Of a DNA stretch of 64,000 bases, positions 1-7,425 are shown piece by piece (position 1 is the first letter of the stretch; the number at the start of each line of letters is the position of its first letter). A program made the translations under genes and the position numbers. The DNA is from CAWCBH01 sp963793785. Its GTDB lineage: Bacteria > Actinomycetota > Thermoleophilia > Solirubrobacterales > 70-9. The notes under the pieces were generated by a model that searched no databases, was not told where the DNA came from, and saw only the letters and a list, made by a program, of their open reading frames with translations. The stretch is taken from the NCBI GenBank assembly GCA_963793785.1, contig CAWCBH010000003.1, positions 930,001 through 994,000 of the forward strand, in the 5' to 3' direction.

Positions 1-2
1 AC

Positions 3-125
3 GTGAACGGCGACGGCAAGGACAACCGGCTCGAGAACCTGCAGGTTCTATGCGGTAACTGCCACGCCCAGACCGACAATTGGGGCGGCCGCGGAACGGG
101 TAGGAAGGTGGTCGGGGGCGAGTAG
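3..125 (+). CDS. HNH endonuclease, C-terminal fragment (5' end outside window)
   Basis: This open frame enters from the left edge and stops with TAG. The visible 40 residues contain the C-terminal half of a classic HNH nuclease core: N-G-D in a KDNRLENL context, then VLCGNCHAQT, where the two cysteines (CxxC) and the following histidine form the structural zinc and metal site of the family. HNH proteins of this kind nick or cut DNA and are often part of restriction or homing systems, or are solitary genes. The first HNH histidine is off the window, so neither its function nor its partners can be judged. The GTG at position 3 is not a start; the gene is simply truncated by the window. Confidence 0.75.
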   Translation: MNGDGKDNRLENLQVLCGNCHAQTDNWGGRGTGRKVVGGE

Positions 126-181
126 CTGGTCGACGAATTCCCTGCTCAACGCGGCTTTCCCTCTGCTACCTTCGCCACACG

Positions 182-898
182 ATGAGACTCGCCGTCTGTC
201 TGCTGGCAACCCTTTCGATCTCCCTCGTCGCGGTCGGCTGCGGCGGCGATGACGACTCGTTGCCCGAGACGCCGGTCCTGACCCCGACATCCGAGGCGCC
301 GGGAGACCTCTCGCGCGAGGAGCTGATCTCCCAGGCCGACGGGATCTGTGCCGAGGTCAACGCCGCTGTCGGCGCGGTCGACTCGGCGACCGCAGACGCC
401 GCCAGCCAGCTGGGCCAGAAGGCCGACCTCTACGAGGGCTTGATCGAGCAGATCCAAGACCTCGGCGGCGACAGGGATCCGGAGCTCTCGGAGATGTTCA
501 CCGCCGGTGAAGAGCTGGTTCAGGCCGAGCGCGACGCCCAGCTCGCCGCCGAGCGCGGGGACGACGTCGCCTTGGAGGCGGCGGAGGAGGATGCCGCCGC
601 CGCCCTGGCCTCGTTCCAGACGGCGGCCTCGGACTACGGATTCGAGGAATGCGGCGAAGGCCCAGGCGCGCCCTCCTCGACAGCCCCCACCGACCCCAGT
701 GACGTGACGCCGGTGACGCCGGTGCCGACGGCCCCGGCCCCGGTGGCCCCCGCACCGACACCGGCACCGGTCCCAGTCGCACCGGCTCCACCCGCAAGCC
801 CGAGCGGCGGCGCTGGAAGCGGCGGCGGCGGCAGTGGAGAACCGAGCGGCGACAGCGGCGGCGGCAACGCCGGCGGCGGCGGCATCGGTCCCGGCTGA
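182..898 (+). CDS. Putative lipoprotein with Pro/Gly-rich C-terminal tail
   Basis: A 238-residue protein of unknown function. The N-terminus is a lipoprotein signal peptide: MRLAVC, a hydrophobic stretch, then a lipobox ending LVAVGC with Cys near residue 20, so the mature protein should be lipid-anchored on the outer face of the membrane. Residues about 45-165 are rich in Ala, Glu and Asp and look helical. They resemble small extracellular helical domains of actinobacterial lipoproteins, but I recognise no named family. The last 75 residues are low-complexity, first Pro/Val/Ala/Thr repeats and then Gly/Ser, as in a wall-spanning linker. It stands alone between the HNH tail and a convergent exporter operon. 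Confidence 0.7.
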   Translation: MRLAVCLLATLSISLVAVGCGGDDDSLPETPVLTPTSEAPGDLSREELISQADGICAEVNAAVGAVDSATADAASQLGQKADLYEGLIEQIQDLGGDRDPELSEMFTAGEELVQAERDAQLAAERGDDVALEAAEEDAAAALASFQTAASDYGFEECGEGPGAPSSTAPTDPSDVTPVTPVPTAPAPVAPAPTPAPVPVAPAPPASPSGGAGSGGGGSGEPSGDSGGGNAGGGGIGPG

Positions 899-939
899 GC
901 CCGCCCGACCGCCACGCCAGGCCTCAGCCCCCACAGCGT

Positions 940-2898
940 CTACGCCGCTGCCGACTCCTCCCAGGCGCCGTAGAGCCGCGCGTAGGAGCCGTCTGCGTCG
1001 ATCAGCTCCTCGTGGCTGCCCGACTCGACGATCCGCCCGCCTTCGAGGACGACGATCTTGCCGGCCCGGCGGATCGTCGAGAGACGATGCGCGATCACGA
1101 TCGCGGTGCGGCCGGCGAGCAGGCGCTCTAGGCCCTGCTCGATCACCTTCTCGGTCCGCACGTCGACGTTCGATGTCGCCTCGTCGAGGATCAGGATCCG
1201 CGGCTCGGCCAGCAGGGCGCGGGCAAAGGCCACCAGCTGGCGCTGGCCGGCCGAGAGCTGGACGCCCCGCTCGCCGACCTCGGTCTCGATCCCCTGCGGC
1301 AGCGAGTCGATGAACGCCGTCGCTCCCACGGCCGCCGCCGCGATCTCGATCTCCTCCAGCGCCGCGTCGGGCCGCCCGAAGGCGATGTTCTCCCGCACCG
1401 TGCCCGAGAACAGGAATCCCTCCTGTGGCACGATCCCTAGCTGGCGCCGCAGCGCCCGCTGCTCGACCCCGCGCAGGTCGAGCCCGTCGACGAGAACCCG
1501 CCCCCGCTGGGGGTCGTAGAAGCGCGCCACCAGCTTCGCGAAGGTCGACTTGCCGGCCCCGGTCGCCCCGACCAGCGCCAGCGTCTGCCCCGGCGGGACA
1601 TGCAGGTCGATGTCCTGCATCGCCCACTCGACCGCCTCTCCCCGCTCGGCCGCTGCTTCAGCTTCGTCGTCATAGGAGAACGACACGCCCTGCATCTCGA
1701 TCTCGCCGCGCAGCCGGCCGGGGTCGACCGCCCCCTCGGCGTCGGTCATGTCGGGCTCGGTGTCGAGCAGGTCGAAGATCTTGTCCAGCGCCGCCATTCC
1801 CTGCTGGTAGGTCGTGTAGAGCTGCGAGAGCTGCTGGATCGGGTCGAAGAAGGTCGCCAGGTAGCCGACGAAAGCGACCACTACGCCGATCTCGATCGCC
1901 CCTTCGAGCGACTGGTAGCCGCCATAGAGCAGGATCACCGCGGTGCCGACGGCCGAGAGCAGCTCGACCGCCGGGAAGTAGGCGGCGTTGAGATGGACCG
2001 TGCGCATGTTGACGGCCCGGTTCTCCTCGTTGAGCACCGACATCCGGTCGATGTGGCGCGGCTCCTGGCCGAAGCTGCGCACGACGCGGACGCCGCTCAA
2101 GGTCTCCTGCAGATAGGCGGTGATCGCGGCGATCTTCTCCCGGGTCAGCCGGTAGGCGCCGGCAGACGCGATCCGGAAGACGATGCTTGCCACCGCAAGC
2201 AGCGGAAAGGTGACAAACGTCACCAAGGCCAGCTGCGGGTCGAGCGCGAGCATGATCGCGACCACTCCCAGCAGCGTCAGGGTGCTCGAGAAGAGCGTCG
2301 TGATCCCGTCGGTGACGAGCTGGTCGAGCGCCTGCACGTCGTTGGTCATCCTCGAGATCAGCACCCCGGGGCTGCGCCGGGTGAAGAAGCCGATCGACAT
2401 CCGCTGCAGATGGGCGAAGATCCGCTCGCGCAGGTCCTGAAGCACCCGCTGTCCGACCCAGCCGGTCAGATAGGTCTGCGCGTAGCTGGCCAGTGCGTAG
2501 ACGATCGCGCTGGCGACGAAGATCGCGGCGATCAGGTTCAGCGCCCCGACGTCGCCCTCGTTGATCCCGGAGTCGATTGCCTCACCGGCGAGATACGGCG
2601 GCGCCAGTCCGGCCGCCGTGGCGACAATCAGGGCCGCGAACATCAGCGCCACCTTGGTCCGATAGGGCCGCAACAGACCGAGCAGCCACTTCACCTTGCG
2701 ACCGCGCTCGTCCTCGCCGCGAACCAGCCGCCAGAGCGCGGCGAAGAGGAGGAAGACCTCGCGCAGGCGGTTGCGCTCCGGCGACCATGTGGCCTCCTCG
2801 CGCTCCTCCGCATCAATTTCCGCCCGCGTGCTCTGCTCTCGCTCGCTCTCGCGTCCGCCGCGGGCGGGTGGTCGCGGGTTCCGCCTCTGATCGCTCAT
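940..2898 (-). CDS. ABC exporter half-transporter, catalytically intact subunit
   Basis: A 652-residue type IV ABC exporter subunit: six membrane segments followed by a nucleotide-binding domain. Walker A is GATGAGKST near residue 442, the signature is LSAGQRQ near 546, Walker B is RILILDEATSN near 565 with the catalytic Glu present, and the H-loop reads IAHRLST. The N-terminus (MSDQRRNPRP) is a charged cytoplasmic extension. I chose the ATG at 2898 because it overlaps the stop of the upstream partner gene as ATGA. Together the two proteins should form a heterodimeric exporter of drugs, lipids or peptides; the substrate cannot be read from the sequence. Confidence 0.88.
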   Translation of the reverse strand: MSDQRRNPRPPARGGRESEREQSTRAEIDAEEREEATWSPERNRLREVFLLFAALWRLVRGEDERGRKVKWLLGLLRPYRTKVALMFAALIVATAAGLAPPYLAGEAIDSGINEGDVGALNLIAAIFVASAIVYALASYAQTYLTGWVGQRVLQDLRERIFAHLQRMSIGFFTRRSPGVLISRMTNDVQALDQLVTDGITTLFSSTLTLLGVVAIMLALDPQLALVTFVTFPLLAVASIVFRIASAGAYRLTREKIAAITAYLQETLSGVRVVRSFGQEPRHIDRMSVLNEENRAVNMRTVHLNAAYFPAVELLSAVGTAVILLYGGYQSLEGAIEIGVVVAFVGYLATFFDPIQQLSQLYTTYQQGMAALDKIFDLLDTEPDMTDAEGAVDPGRLRGEIEMQGVSFSYDDEAEAAAERGEAVEWAMQDIDLHVPPGQTLALVGATGAGKSTFAKLVARFYDPQRGRVLVDGLDLRGVEQRALRRQLGIVPQEGFLFSGTVRENIAFGRPDAALEEIEIAAAAVGATAFIDSLPQGIETEVGERGVQLSAGQRQLVAFARALLAEPRILILDEATSNVDVRTEKVIEQGLERLLAGRTAIVIAHRLSTIRRAGKIVVLEGGRIVESGSHEELIDADGSYARLYGAWEESAAA

Positions 2899-4664
2899 AG
2901 CCGCGCCAGCTCCTCGCGCTCCTCGAGGTCGCGCTGCAGGAACACCGAGTCCGCCAGTCCGTGCTCGGCGATCTCGCGGTAGAACGAGCAACCCTGTAAC
3001 AGCTCGGCGTGGGTCCCACGGTCGACGACCCGGCCGCCGTCCATGACCACGACCTCGTCGGCGAGCGAGACAGTCGAGAGCCGGTGCGCGATCACGAAGG
3101 TCGTGCGCCCGCTCATCACTTCCTCCAGGCCGCCCTTGACCGCCGCCTCGGTCTCGGCGTCGACGGACGAGGTCGCGTCGTCGAGGATCAGGATCCGCGG
3201 ATCGGCGAGCAGCGCCCGGGCGATCGCGACCCGCTGCCGCTGGCCTCCCGACAGCGTCAGGCCCCGCTCCCCGACGACGGTGTCGTAACGGTCGGGCAAC
3301 CGCTCGATGAATTCCGCCGCTTGAGCTCGGCGGGCGGCCAGCTCGACTTCCTCGCGGGTTGCCTGCGGCCGCGCGTAGGCGATGTTCTCAGCCACCGTGG
3401 CCGAGAACAGGAAGCTCTCGTCGGCGACGAAGGCGATCTCCGACCGCAGCGAGATCAGGTCGACCGAGCGGACGTCGATTCCGTCGACCTTCACCTCACC
3501 CTCGGAGGGGTCATAGAGGCGCGCCACCAGCGCCACCAGGCTCGTCTTGCCCGACCCGGACGGCCCGACCAGCGCCACCGTCCTGCCCGGCTCGACCTCG
3601 AGGTCGACGTCGCTGAGGGCCGGCCCGGCTCCGTCGTAGCGGAGGCTGACGCCGCGCATCTGCACCCGGCCGCCGCCGGGCGGCATCGGCGGCGCACCCG
3701 GGGGGCTCTGGATCTGTGGCTCTCGGTCGAGGATCTCGAACAGCCGGTTTCCGGAGGCGACTGCCCGCTGCGCCATCCCCAGCGCGATCCCGAGCATCCG
3801 CATCGGCGCCGCCAGAATCACCATGTAGGTGTAGAAGGCGGTGAACTCGCCCAGCGTCAGGTTGCCGTTGATCACCTCGCGCCCGCCGACGAACAGGACC
3901 AGCGCGATCCCGGCCTGCGGCAGGAGCCCGATCAGCGGCGTGTAGAAGGCCCGTAGCCGATTCGAGAAGACGCTCTGGTCGAAGACCCGGTCCACAGCGC
4001 GGCGGAAGCGCAACAACTGGTGCTCCTCGCGGGCGAAGGCCTTGACGATCCGGATCCCGGAGACGTTCTCCTCCGCTTCGGCGGTCAGCTCGGCGATCCG
4101 CTGCTGGACCTCCTGCAGCGCCGGCCGCGAGCGCCGGTTGTAACGGGCGGCGGTGAGCACGACAAGGGGGGCGGGGGAGAGCGCGAGCAGTGCCAGCCAG
4201 GGCTCGACGGCGATCATCACCGCCGCGGCGAGCGTGATCGTGAGCAGGTTCTGGGTGATGAAGATCAACCCGTAGCCGAGGAAAAAGCGGATCGACTGCA
4301 GGTCCACGGTCGCCCGCGACATCAGCTGCCCGGTCTGCTGGGAATCGAAGAAGCCCAGCTCCAGCGTCTGCAGATGGGCGTAGATGCGCTGCCGCAGCGT
4401 GTACTCGACCGCCAGCGAGACGCGGCCGGCGACCAACCGCCGCACCACCGTCAAACCGAGGCGCAGAACCCCGGCGGCGAGGATCGCCAGCGCCAGCGGC
4501 AGCAGGTCGGGGCGGTCGCCGCGCTGAATCGCGTCCACGGCCTGGCCGACCAGCCAGGGGATCAGCACGGTCATCCCCATCGCCGCCCAGGCGAAGACGA
4601 GCGAACCCCAGAGCGCGCGCCGGTGGGGGCGCAAGAACCCCAGCAACCTGCGGAACGTGCTCAT
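2895..4664 (-). CDS. ABC exporter half-transporter, degenerate-site subunit
   Basis: A 589-residue ABC exporter subunit with six transmembrane helices and one nucleotide-binding domain. Walker A is GPSGSGKTS near residue 365, the signature is LSGGQRQRVAIA near 468, and Walker B is RILILDDATSS near 488. The catalytic Glu that normally follows the Walker B Asp is replaced by Asp, while the partner gene keeps Glu. This is the usual asymmetry of heterodimeric exporters of the BmrCD, LmrCD or TM287/288 type, where one ATP site is non-consensus. It is the first gene of a two-gene operon, preceded by an inverted repeat that may carry the promoter. Confidence 0.88.
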   Translation of the reverse strand: MSTFRRLLGFLRPHRRALWGSLVFAWAAMGMTVLIPWLVGQAVDAIQRGDRPDLLPLALAILAAGVLRLGLTVVRRLVAGRVSLAVEYTLRQRIYAHLQTLELGFFDSQQTGQLMSRATVDLQSIRFFLGYGLIFITQNLLTITLAAAVMIAVEPWLALLALSPAPLVVLTAARYNRRSRPALQEVQQRIAELTAEAEENVSGIRIVKAFAREEHQLLRFRRAVDRVFDQSVFSNRLRAFYTPLIGLLPQAGIALVLFVGGREVINGNLTLGEFTAFYTYMVILAAPMRMLGIALGMAQRAVASGNRLFEILDREPQIQSPPGAPPMPPGGGRVQMRGVSLRYDGAGPALSDVDLEVEPGRTVALVGPSGSGKTSLVALVARLYDPSEGEVKVDGIDVRSVDLISLRSEIAFVADESFLFSATVAENIAYARPQATREEVELAARRAQAAEFIERLPDRYDTVVGERGLTLSGGQRQRVAIARALLADPRILILDDATSSVDAETEAAVKGGLEEVMSGRTTFVIAHRLSTVSLADEVVVMDGGRVVDRGTHAELLQGCSFYREIAEHGLADSVFLQRDLEEREELARL

Positions 4665-4694
4665 CCGATACGACTATACAAAGTGAAGTATCGG
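4665..4694 (-). promoter_or_regulatory. Inverted repeat over a possible -10 box before the ABC exporter operon
   Basis: CCGATAC (4665-4671) and GTATCGG (4688-4694) form a perfect 7-bp inverted repeat with 16 bases between. On the minus strand a TATAGT hexamer (4678 to 4673) lies inside it, and the exporter start codon follows directly. That layout suits a repressor operator covering a promoter. No good -35 box is visible, and no regulator gene is adjacent, so this is only a candidate. Confidence 0.35.
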
Positions 4695-4724
4695 CGGCCC
4701 TCGCCCTCCGCGCATACTGTGTCG

Positions 4725-4892
4725 ATGCGTCCTCCGGCCGCCGGGTTATGCGACAGCTGTGTCCACCAGCGCCTCGTCCACAACACCCGCGGCTCGACCT
4801 TCTCGCTCTGCGAGCGCTCCCGCACCGATCCCGCCTTCCGCCGCTATCCGCGCCTGCCGGTGACCCGATGCCGAGGCTACGAGCGGCGCTGA
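4725..4892 (+). CDS. Small Cys-containing conserved protein
   Basis: A 55-residue protein starting MRPPAAGLCDSC. It has a CDSC pair (CxxC), then a single Cys in SLCERS and another in TRCRGYE, with the conserved stretch DPAFRRYPRLPV between them. The spacing C-x2-C...C...C suggests a small zinc-binding fold. I recognise the overall pattern (CxxC, LCERS, YPRLPV, C-x-GY) as a widespread short hypothetical family in high-GC bacteria of unknown function. It ends inside the start of the downstream Kelch gene (25-base overlap in another frame), so the two are probably co-transcribed. Confidence 0.6.
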   Translation: MRPPAAGLCDSCVHQRLVHNTRGSTFSLCERSRTDPAFRRYPRLPVTRCRGYERR

Positions 4893-5884
4893 CCGCCGCG
4901 GCGCTCGCCCTCCTCGCGGCCCTGGCGGGTTGCGGAGAGGGGGGCGGCGATGGCGATCGCCCGACGACTGCAAGCCGGGCCGGCTCGGCCGCGTCGGGCT
5001 CTTGGCGGGCGCTGCAGCCGGCGCTGCTTCGCCGCACCGAGGTCGGCGCGGCGCGCATCGGTCGCTCCGTCTACGTCCTCGGCGGCTTCTTGCCCTCGAC
5101 CGAGACCACGGGCGCGGTCGAGCGTTACGACATCCGCCGCGATCGCTGGAGCCGGGCGGCCCCGCTGCCGATCGCGGTCAACCACGCCGCGGTGGCGTCG
5201 CTTGGCGGCCGCCTCTACGTCTACGGCGGCTACGCCGACTCCAGCTTCGGGGCCGTCACCGCCGCCCTGCAGCGCTTCGACCCCGCCACCGGCCGTTGGC
5301 GGCTGCTTTCAGAATCGTCGCTCCCGCGTGCCGCCGCGGGCCTGGTGGCGATCGGCGGGCGGCTGTTTGCCGTCGGCGGCGCTGCCGGCGGCCGAGCGCT
5401 GGACCGACTCGAGGTCTATGACCCCGCCGCCGACAGCTGGAGCGACGGCCCTTCGATGAAGGTCGCGCGCGAGCACGTCGCCGCCACCGCGGCCGGCGGC
5501 CGTGTCTACGTCCTCGGCGGCCGCACGGGGGGCGAGAACCTGCGTGTCGCGGAGAGCTTTGGGCCGGGCTCGGGCGCCTGGCGCCGCGAGCCGCCGCTCG
5601 ATGTCGCACGCAGTGGCTTCGCCGCTGCCACGGTCGCCGGCCGGGTGGTCGCCTTCGGCGGCGAGGAGCTGGGCCCGGGCGGCAGCACGATCAAGCCGGT
5701 AGAGCTGCTGGCGCCCGGGGCGCATCGCTGGCGACGCCTGGCCGGGATGCGGACTCCGCGTCACGGCCTCGGCGGCGCATCGCTGGGCCGCCGGGTCTAC
5801 TCGCTCGAAGGAGGCCCCGAGCCGGGGTTTGCCTTCTCGAACCGCCTCGAGGTCATTGGATTGCCTTCGCGGCTTCTGCGCTAG
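4868..5884 (+). CDS. Kelch-repeat lipoprotein
   Basis: A 338-residue exported protein. MPRLRAAL plus a hydrophobic core and the lipobox ALAGC give a lipoprotein signal peptide, which is why I start at ATG 4868 rather than at the upstream in-frame candidate at 4748. The mature part carries about six Kelch blades, visible as recurring double-Gly strands: VYVLGG, LYVYGG, LFAVGG, VYVLGG, VVAFGG and a final VYSLEGG. These are followed by the typical aromatic turn (Y/W residues before charged DR or DPA segments). It should fold as a six-bladed beta-propeller on the cell surface; the ligand is unknown. Its last 32 bases overlap the convergent gene on the other strand. Confidence 0.82.
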   Translation: MPRLRAALTAAALALLAALAGCGEGGGDGDRPTTASRAGSAASGSWRALQPALLRRTEVGAARIGRSVYVLGGFLPSTETTGAVERYDIRRDRWSRAAPLPIAVNHAAVASLGGRLYVYGGYADSSFGAVTAALQRFDPATGRWRLLSESSLPRAAAGLVAIGGRLFAVGGAAGGRALDRLEVYDPAADSWSDGPSMKVAREHVAATAAGGRVYVLGGRTGGENLRVAESFGPGSGAWRREPPLDVARSGFAAATVAGRVVAFGGEELGPGGSTIKPVELLAPGAHRWRRLAGMRTPRHGLGGASLGRRVYSLEGGPEPGFAFSNRLEVIGLPSRLLR

Positions 5885-6497
5885 ATACCTTCCCCTCGCA
5901 CTCGGCATCCGAATGCGGCGTGCCTGGGTTGCGGGCATCGGGCACGATCTCGAAGTTGGTCACGGCATGAAACGGCGTCGAGGCGCCGTTGTTCTGCGCC
6001 AGCGTGATCACGAGTCGATAGAAGCCCGCCGGGAGGCGCTGGTAGAAGATCGTCGGCTTGGTCGCCGGCGAGTAGAGGCCCGCCGAACCGATCCGCTGCG
6101 CCAGGAGTCCGTTGGGACCGGAGTGGGGCGGGTAATCGAAGGAGCGCCCGATCAGGCGACCGCTTCCGACCGGGCTGTTGATCGCCCGTTCGAGCTTTTC
6201 GGGCTCGACGCAGTTCGGCACCCGGTTGAGCGAGAAGCGGATGTGTCCCTCGCCGAGCTGCGGCGCAAGGCCAAACTGCCGCGGGGCGAGGCGGAAGTTC
6301 TCGATCGCGACCTCGACGACTACGGCCCGACCCGACTGGCGGGAGCCGTTGCGGGGGGCGATCACCTCAACTCGCGGCTCGCCGGGCACCTCCAGCGTCC
6401 GCCGCTGCGGCGTTTCCTCGCCGTCGCCGAGCAGCACCAGCAGGGCCACCACCGCGGCTGCCGCGAGCACTGCCGCTGACGCAAGCTTCCACCTCAT
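5853..6497 (-). CDS. Membrane-anchored extracytoplasmic protein of unknown function
   Basis: A 214-residue protein with a single N-terminal membrane helix (about residues 5-24, MRWKLASAAVLAAAA onward) and no lipobox, so it is probably anchored with its body outside. The body contains an Ig-like beginning (VEVIAPRNGSRQSG) typical of short beta-sandwich domains, followed by segments rich in Arg and Pro and ending GKVSSAEAAKAIQ. I do not recognise a named family. It converges on the Kelch lipoprotein with a 32-base overlap. Both are surface proteins, which may or may not be meaningful. Confidence 0.6.
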   Translation of the reverse strand: MRWKLASAAVLAAAAVVALLVLLGDGEETPQRRTLEVPGEPRVEVIAPRNGSRQSGRAVVVEVAIENFRLAPRQFGLAPQLGEGHIRFSLNRVPNCVEPEKLERAINSPVGSGRLIGRSFDYPPHSGPNGLLAQRIGSAGLYSPATKPTIFYQRLPAGFYRLVITLAQNNGASTPFHAVTNFEIVPDARNPGTPHSDAECEGKVSSAEAAKAIQ

Positions 6498-6577
6498 CGA
6501 GGCGGGAAGATTACGCGCCCTCGGGGCCCTCGGATCGGATAGGTTGCGCTCTGAGCGAGAGCGGGAGGAAAGGACCG

Positions 6578-6967
6578 ATGGACGCGACGCAGCTGAAGAG
6601 GATTCCGATTTTCGAGGGTGTGCCCGACGAGGAGCTGCGGGTGGTGACCACGTTCGCGACCTCCGAAGAGGTCCCCGAGGGGGCCGTGATCGTCAAGGAA
6701 GGCGACTTCGCGAACCATTTCATGGCCATCGAGGAGGGGACTGCCAAGGTCATTCGCGACGGTCAGGAGGTCGGGCAGCTGAGCGCCGGCGACATCTTCG
6801 GTGAGATGGGATTGCTCGACAAGGAGAAGCGCTCAGCCACGATCGAGGCGACTTCGCGCGTCCGGCTGATCAAGATCGAGCGCTGGGAGCTGCAGCGGAT
6901 GAAGAAGATGCTGCCCGACGTCTACGCGAAGATCGAGCAGCTTGCCGCCGAGCGGCACGGTCCCTGA
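6578..6967 (+). CDS. Stand-alone cyclic nucleotide-binding domain protein
   Basis: A 129-residue single-domain protein of the Crp/CNB fold. The phosphate-binding cassette is visible as GDIFGEMGLL followed by the RSAT segment, where Gly-Glu and Arg-Ser normally contact the cyclic nucleotide. The upstream beta-roll (VIVKEGDFANHFMAIEEG) is also typical. There is no helix-turn-helix after the domain, so it is not a transcription factor by itself; it could sense cAMP or a related ligand and act through a partner. A strong GGAGGAAAGGA ribosome-binding site precedes the ATG. The neighbours are the stress-type sigma factor region. Confidence 0.85.
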   Translation: MDATQLKRIPIFEGVPDEELRVVTTFATSEEVPEGAVIVKEGDFANHFMAIEEGTAKVIRDGQEVGQLSAGDIFGEMGLLDKEKRSATIEATSRVRLIKIERWELQRMKKMLPDVYAKIEQLAAERHGP

Positions 6968-6970
6968 GGC

Positions 6971-7314
6971 TCAGCCCTTCTTACCGGCGATCGCCCGCTG
7001 CAGCTGCGTCTTGCTCATCCTCGAGCGCCCGTCGATGCCGAGGCTCTTGGCCTCGTTGTAGAGCTGGTCGCGAGTGCGGCCCTTGGGACCGCTGGTGCCG
7101 GAGCGCTTGCCGCCGCGGCGCGAGGAGGAGATGTCCTGGGTCGAGGTCCGCGAGTGCTGCCGGGACTCCCTGACCTGGCTCGCTCCTTGTTGACGGTTCG
7201 GGCGGCGATCTCCTCGGCGCGACCTTCGGAGCGGCCCTGATCTCGCTGGCTCTTCTTGATCTTCTCGTACTGGCGGGCGCGCTTGGTTCCCTTCTTGACT
7301 CCACGCGGCGGCAC
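6971..7314 (-). CDS. Basic stress-type protein with SAP/Rho-N-like tail; frame broken once
   Basis: Read as one gene this encodes about 114 residues: a basic N-terminus MPPRGVKKGTKRARQYEKI, a middle rich in Ser/Thr/Arg, and a C-terminal segment (DQLYNEAKSLGIDGRSRMSK...) of the SAP or Rho-N-like type, suggestive of nucleic-acid binding. The start is GTG at 7314 with AAAGGAGG seven bases upstream. The frame breaks near 7168-7170: CCC there (GGG on the coding strand) should be four bases long for ESRQHSRTS to follow the N-terminal half. It resembles a common small actinobacterial protein often called plasmid stabilization protein or Rho termination factor-like. A SigB-type promoter lies just upstream. 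Confidence 0.65.
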
Positions 7315-7347
7315 GGTGGCCTCCTTTCGCTGCGGTCCATGTCCCGC

Positions 7348-7372
7348 TTACCCCGCAACGAAGCCGAAAAAC
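7348..7372 (-). promoter_or_regulatory. Candidate SigB/SigF-type promoter
   Basis: On the minus strand GTTT (7372 to 7369) is followed after 15 bases by GGGTAA (7353 to 7348). This matches the general-stress sigma consensus GTTT-N14-16-GGGWAW. Transcription would begin a few bases further on and leave a short leader before the AAAGGAGG site and GTG start of the SAP/Rho-N-like gene. The divergently placed sigma factor next door is of the family that reads such promoters. Confidence 0.5.
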
Positions 7373-7411
7373 GCCTGTAGGGTGCGCGGTGCCTGCAAGC
7401 CCAGCTCGAGC

Positions 7412-7418
7412 AAGGAGG
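7412..7418 (+). promoter_or_regulatory. Strong ribosome-binding site that points to a CTG start
   Basis: AAGGAGG is a full Shine-Dalgarno match. The base triplet seven bases downstream is CTG (7426), in frame with the sigma factor. No ATG, GTG or TTG occurs in that frame between the stop at 7378-7380 and the GTG at 7654, which lies inside conserved region 2. Confidence 0.7.
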
Positions 7419-7425
7419 ATCGATC

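Noticed and set aside
3..125. HNH nuclease fragment as a sign of a prophage or restriction island at the left edge
   Set aside because: Only 40 residues are visible and nothing else phage-like follows.
893..929. GGCTGAG ... CTCAGCC inverted repeat between two convergent genes as a terminator
   Set aside because: Stem of seven bases with a 23-base loop and no T run; too weak in this GC-rich DNA.
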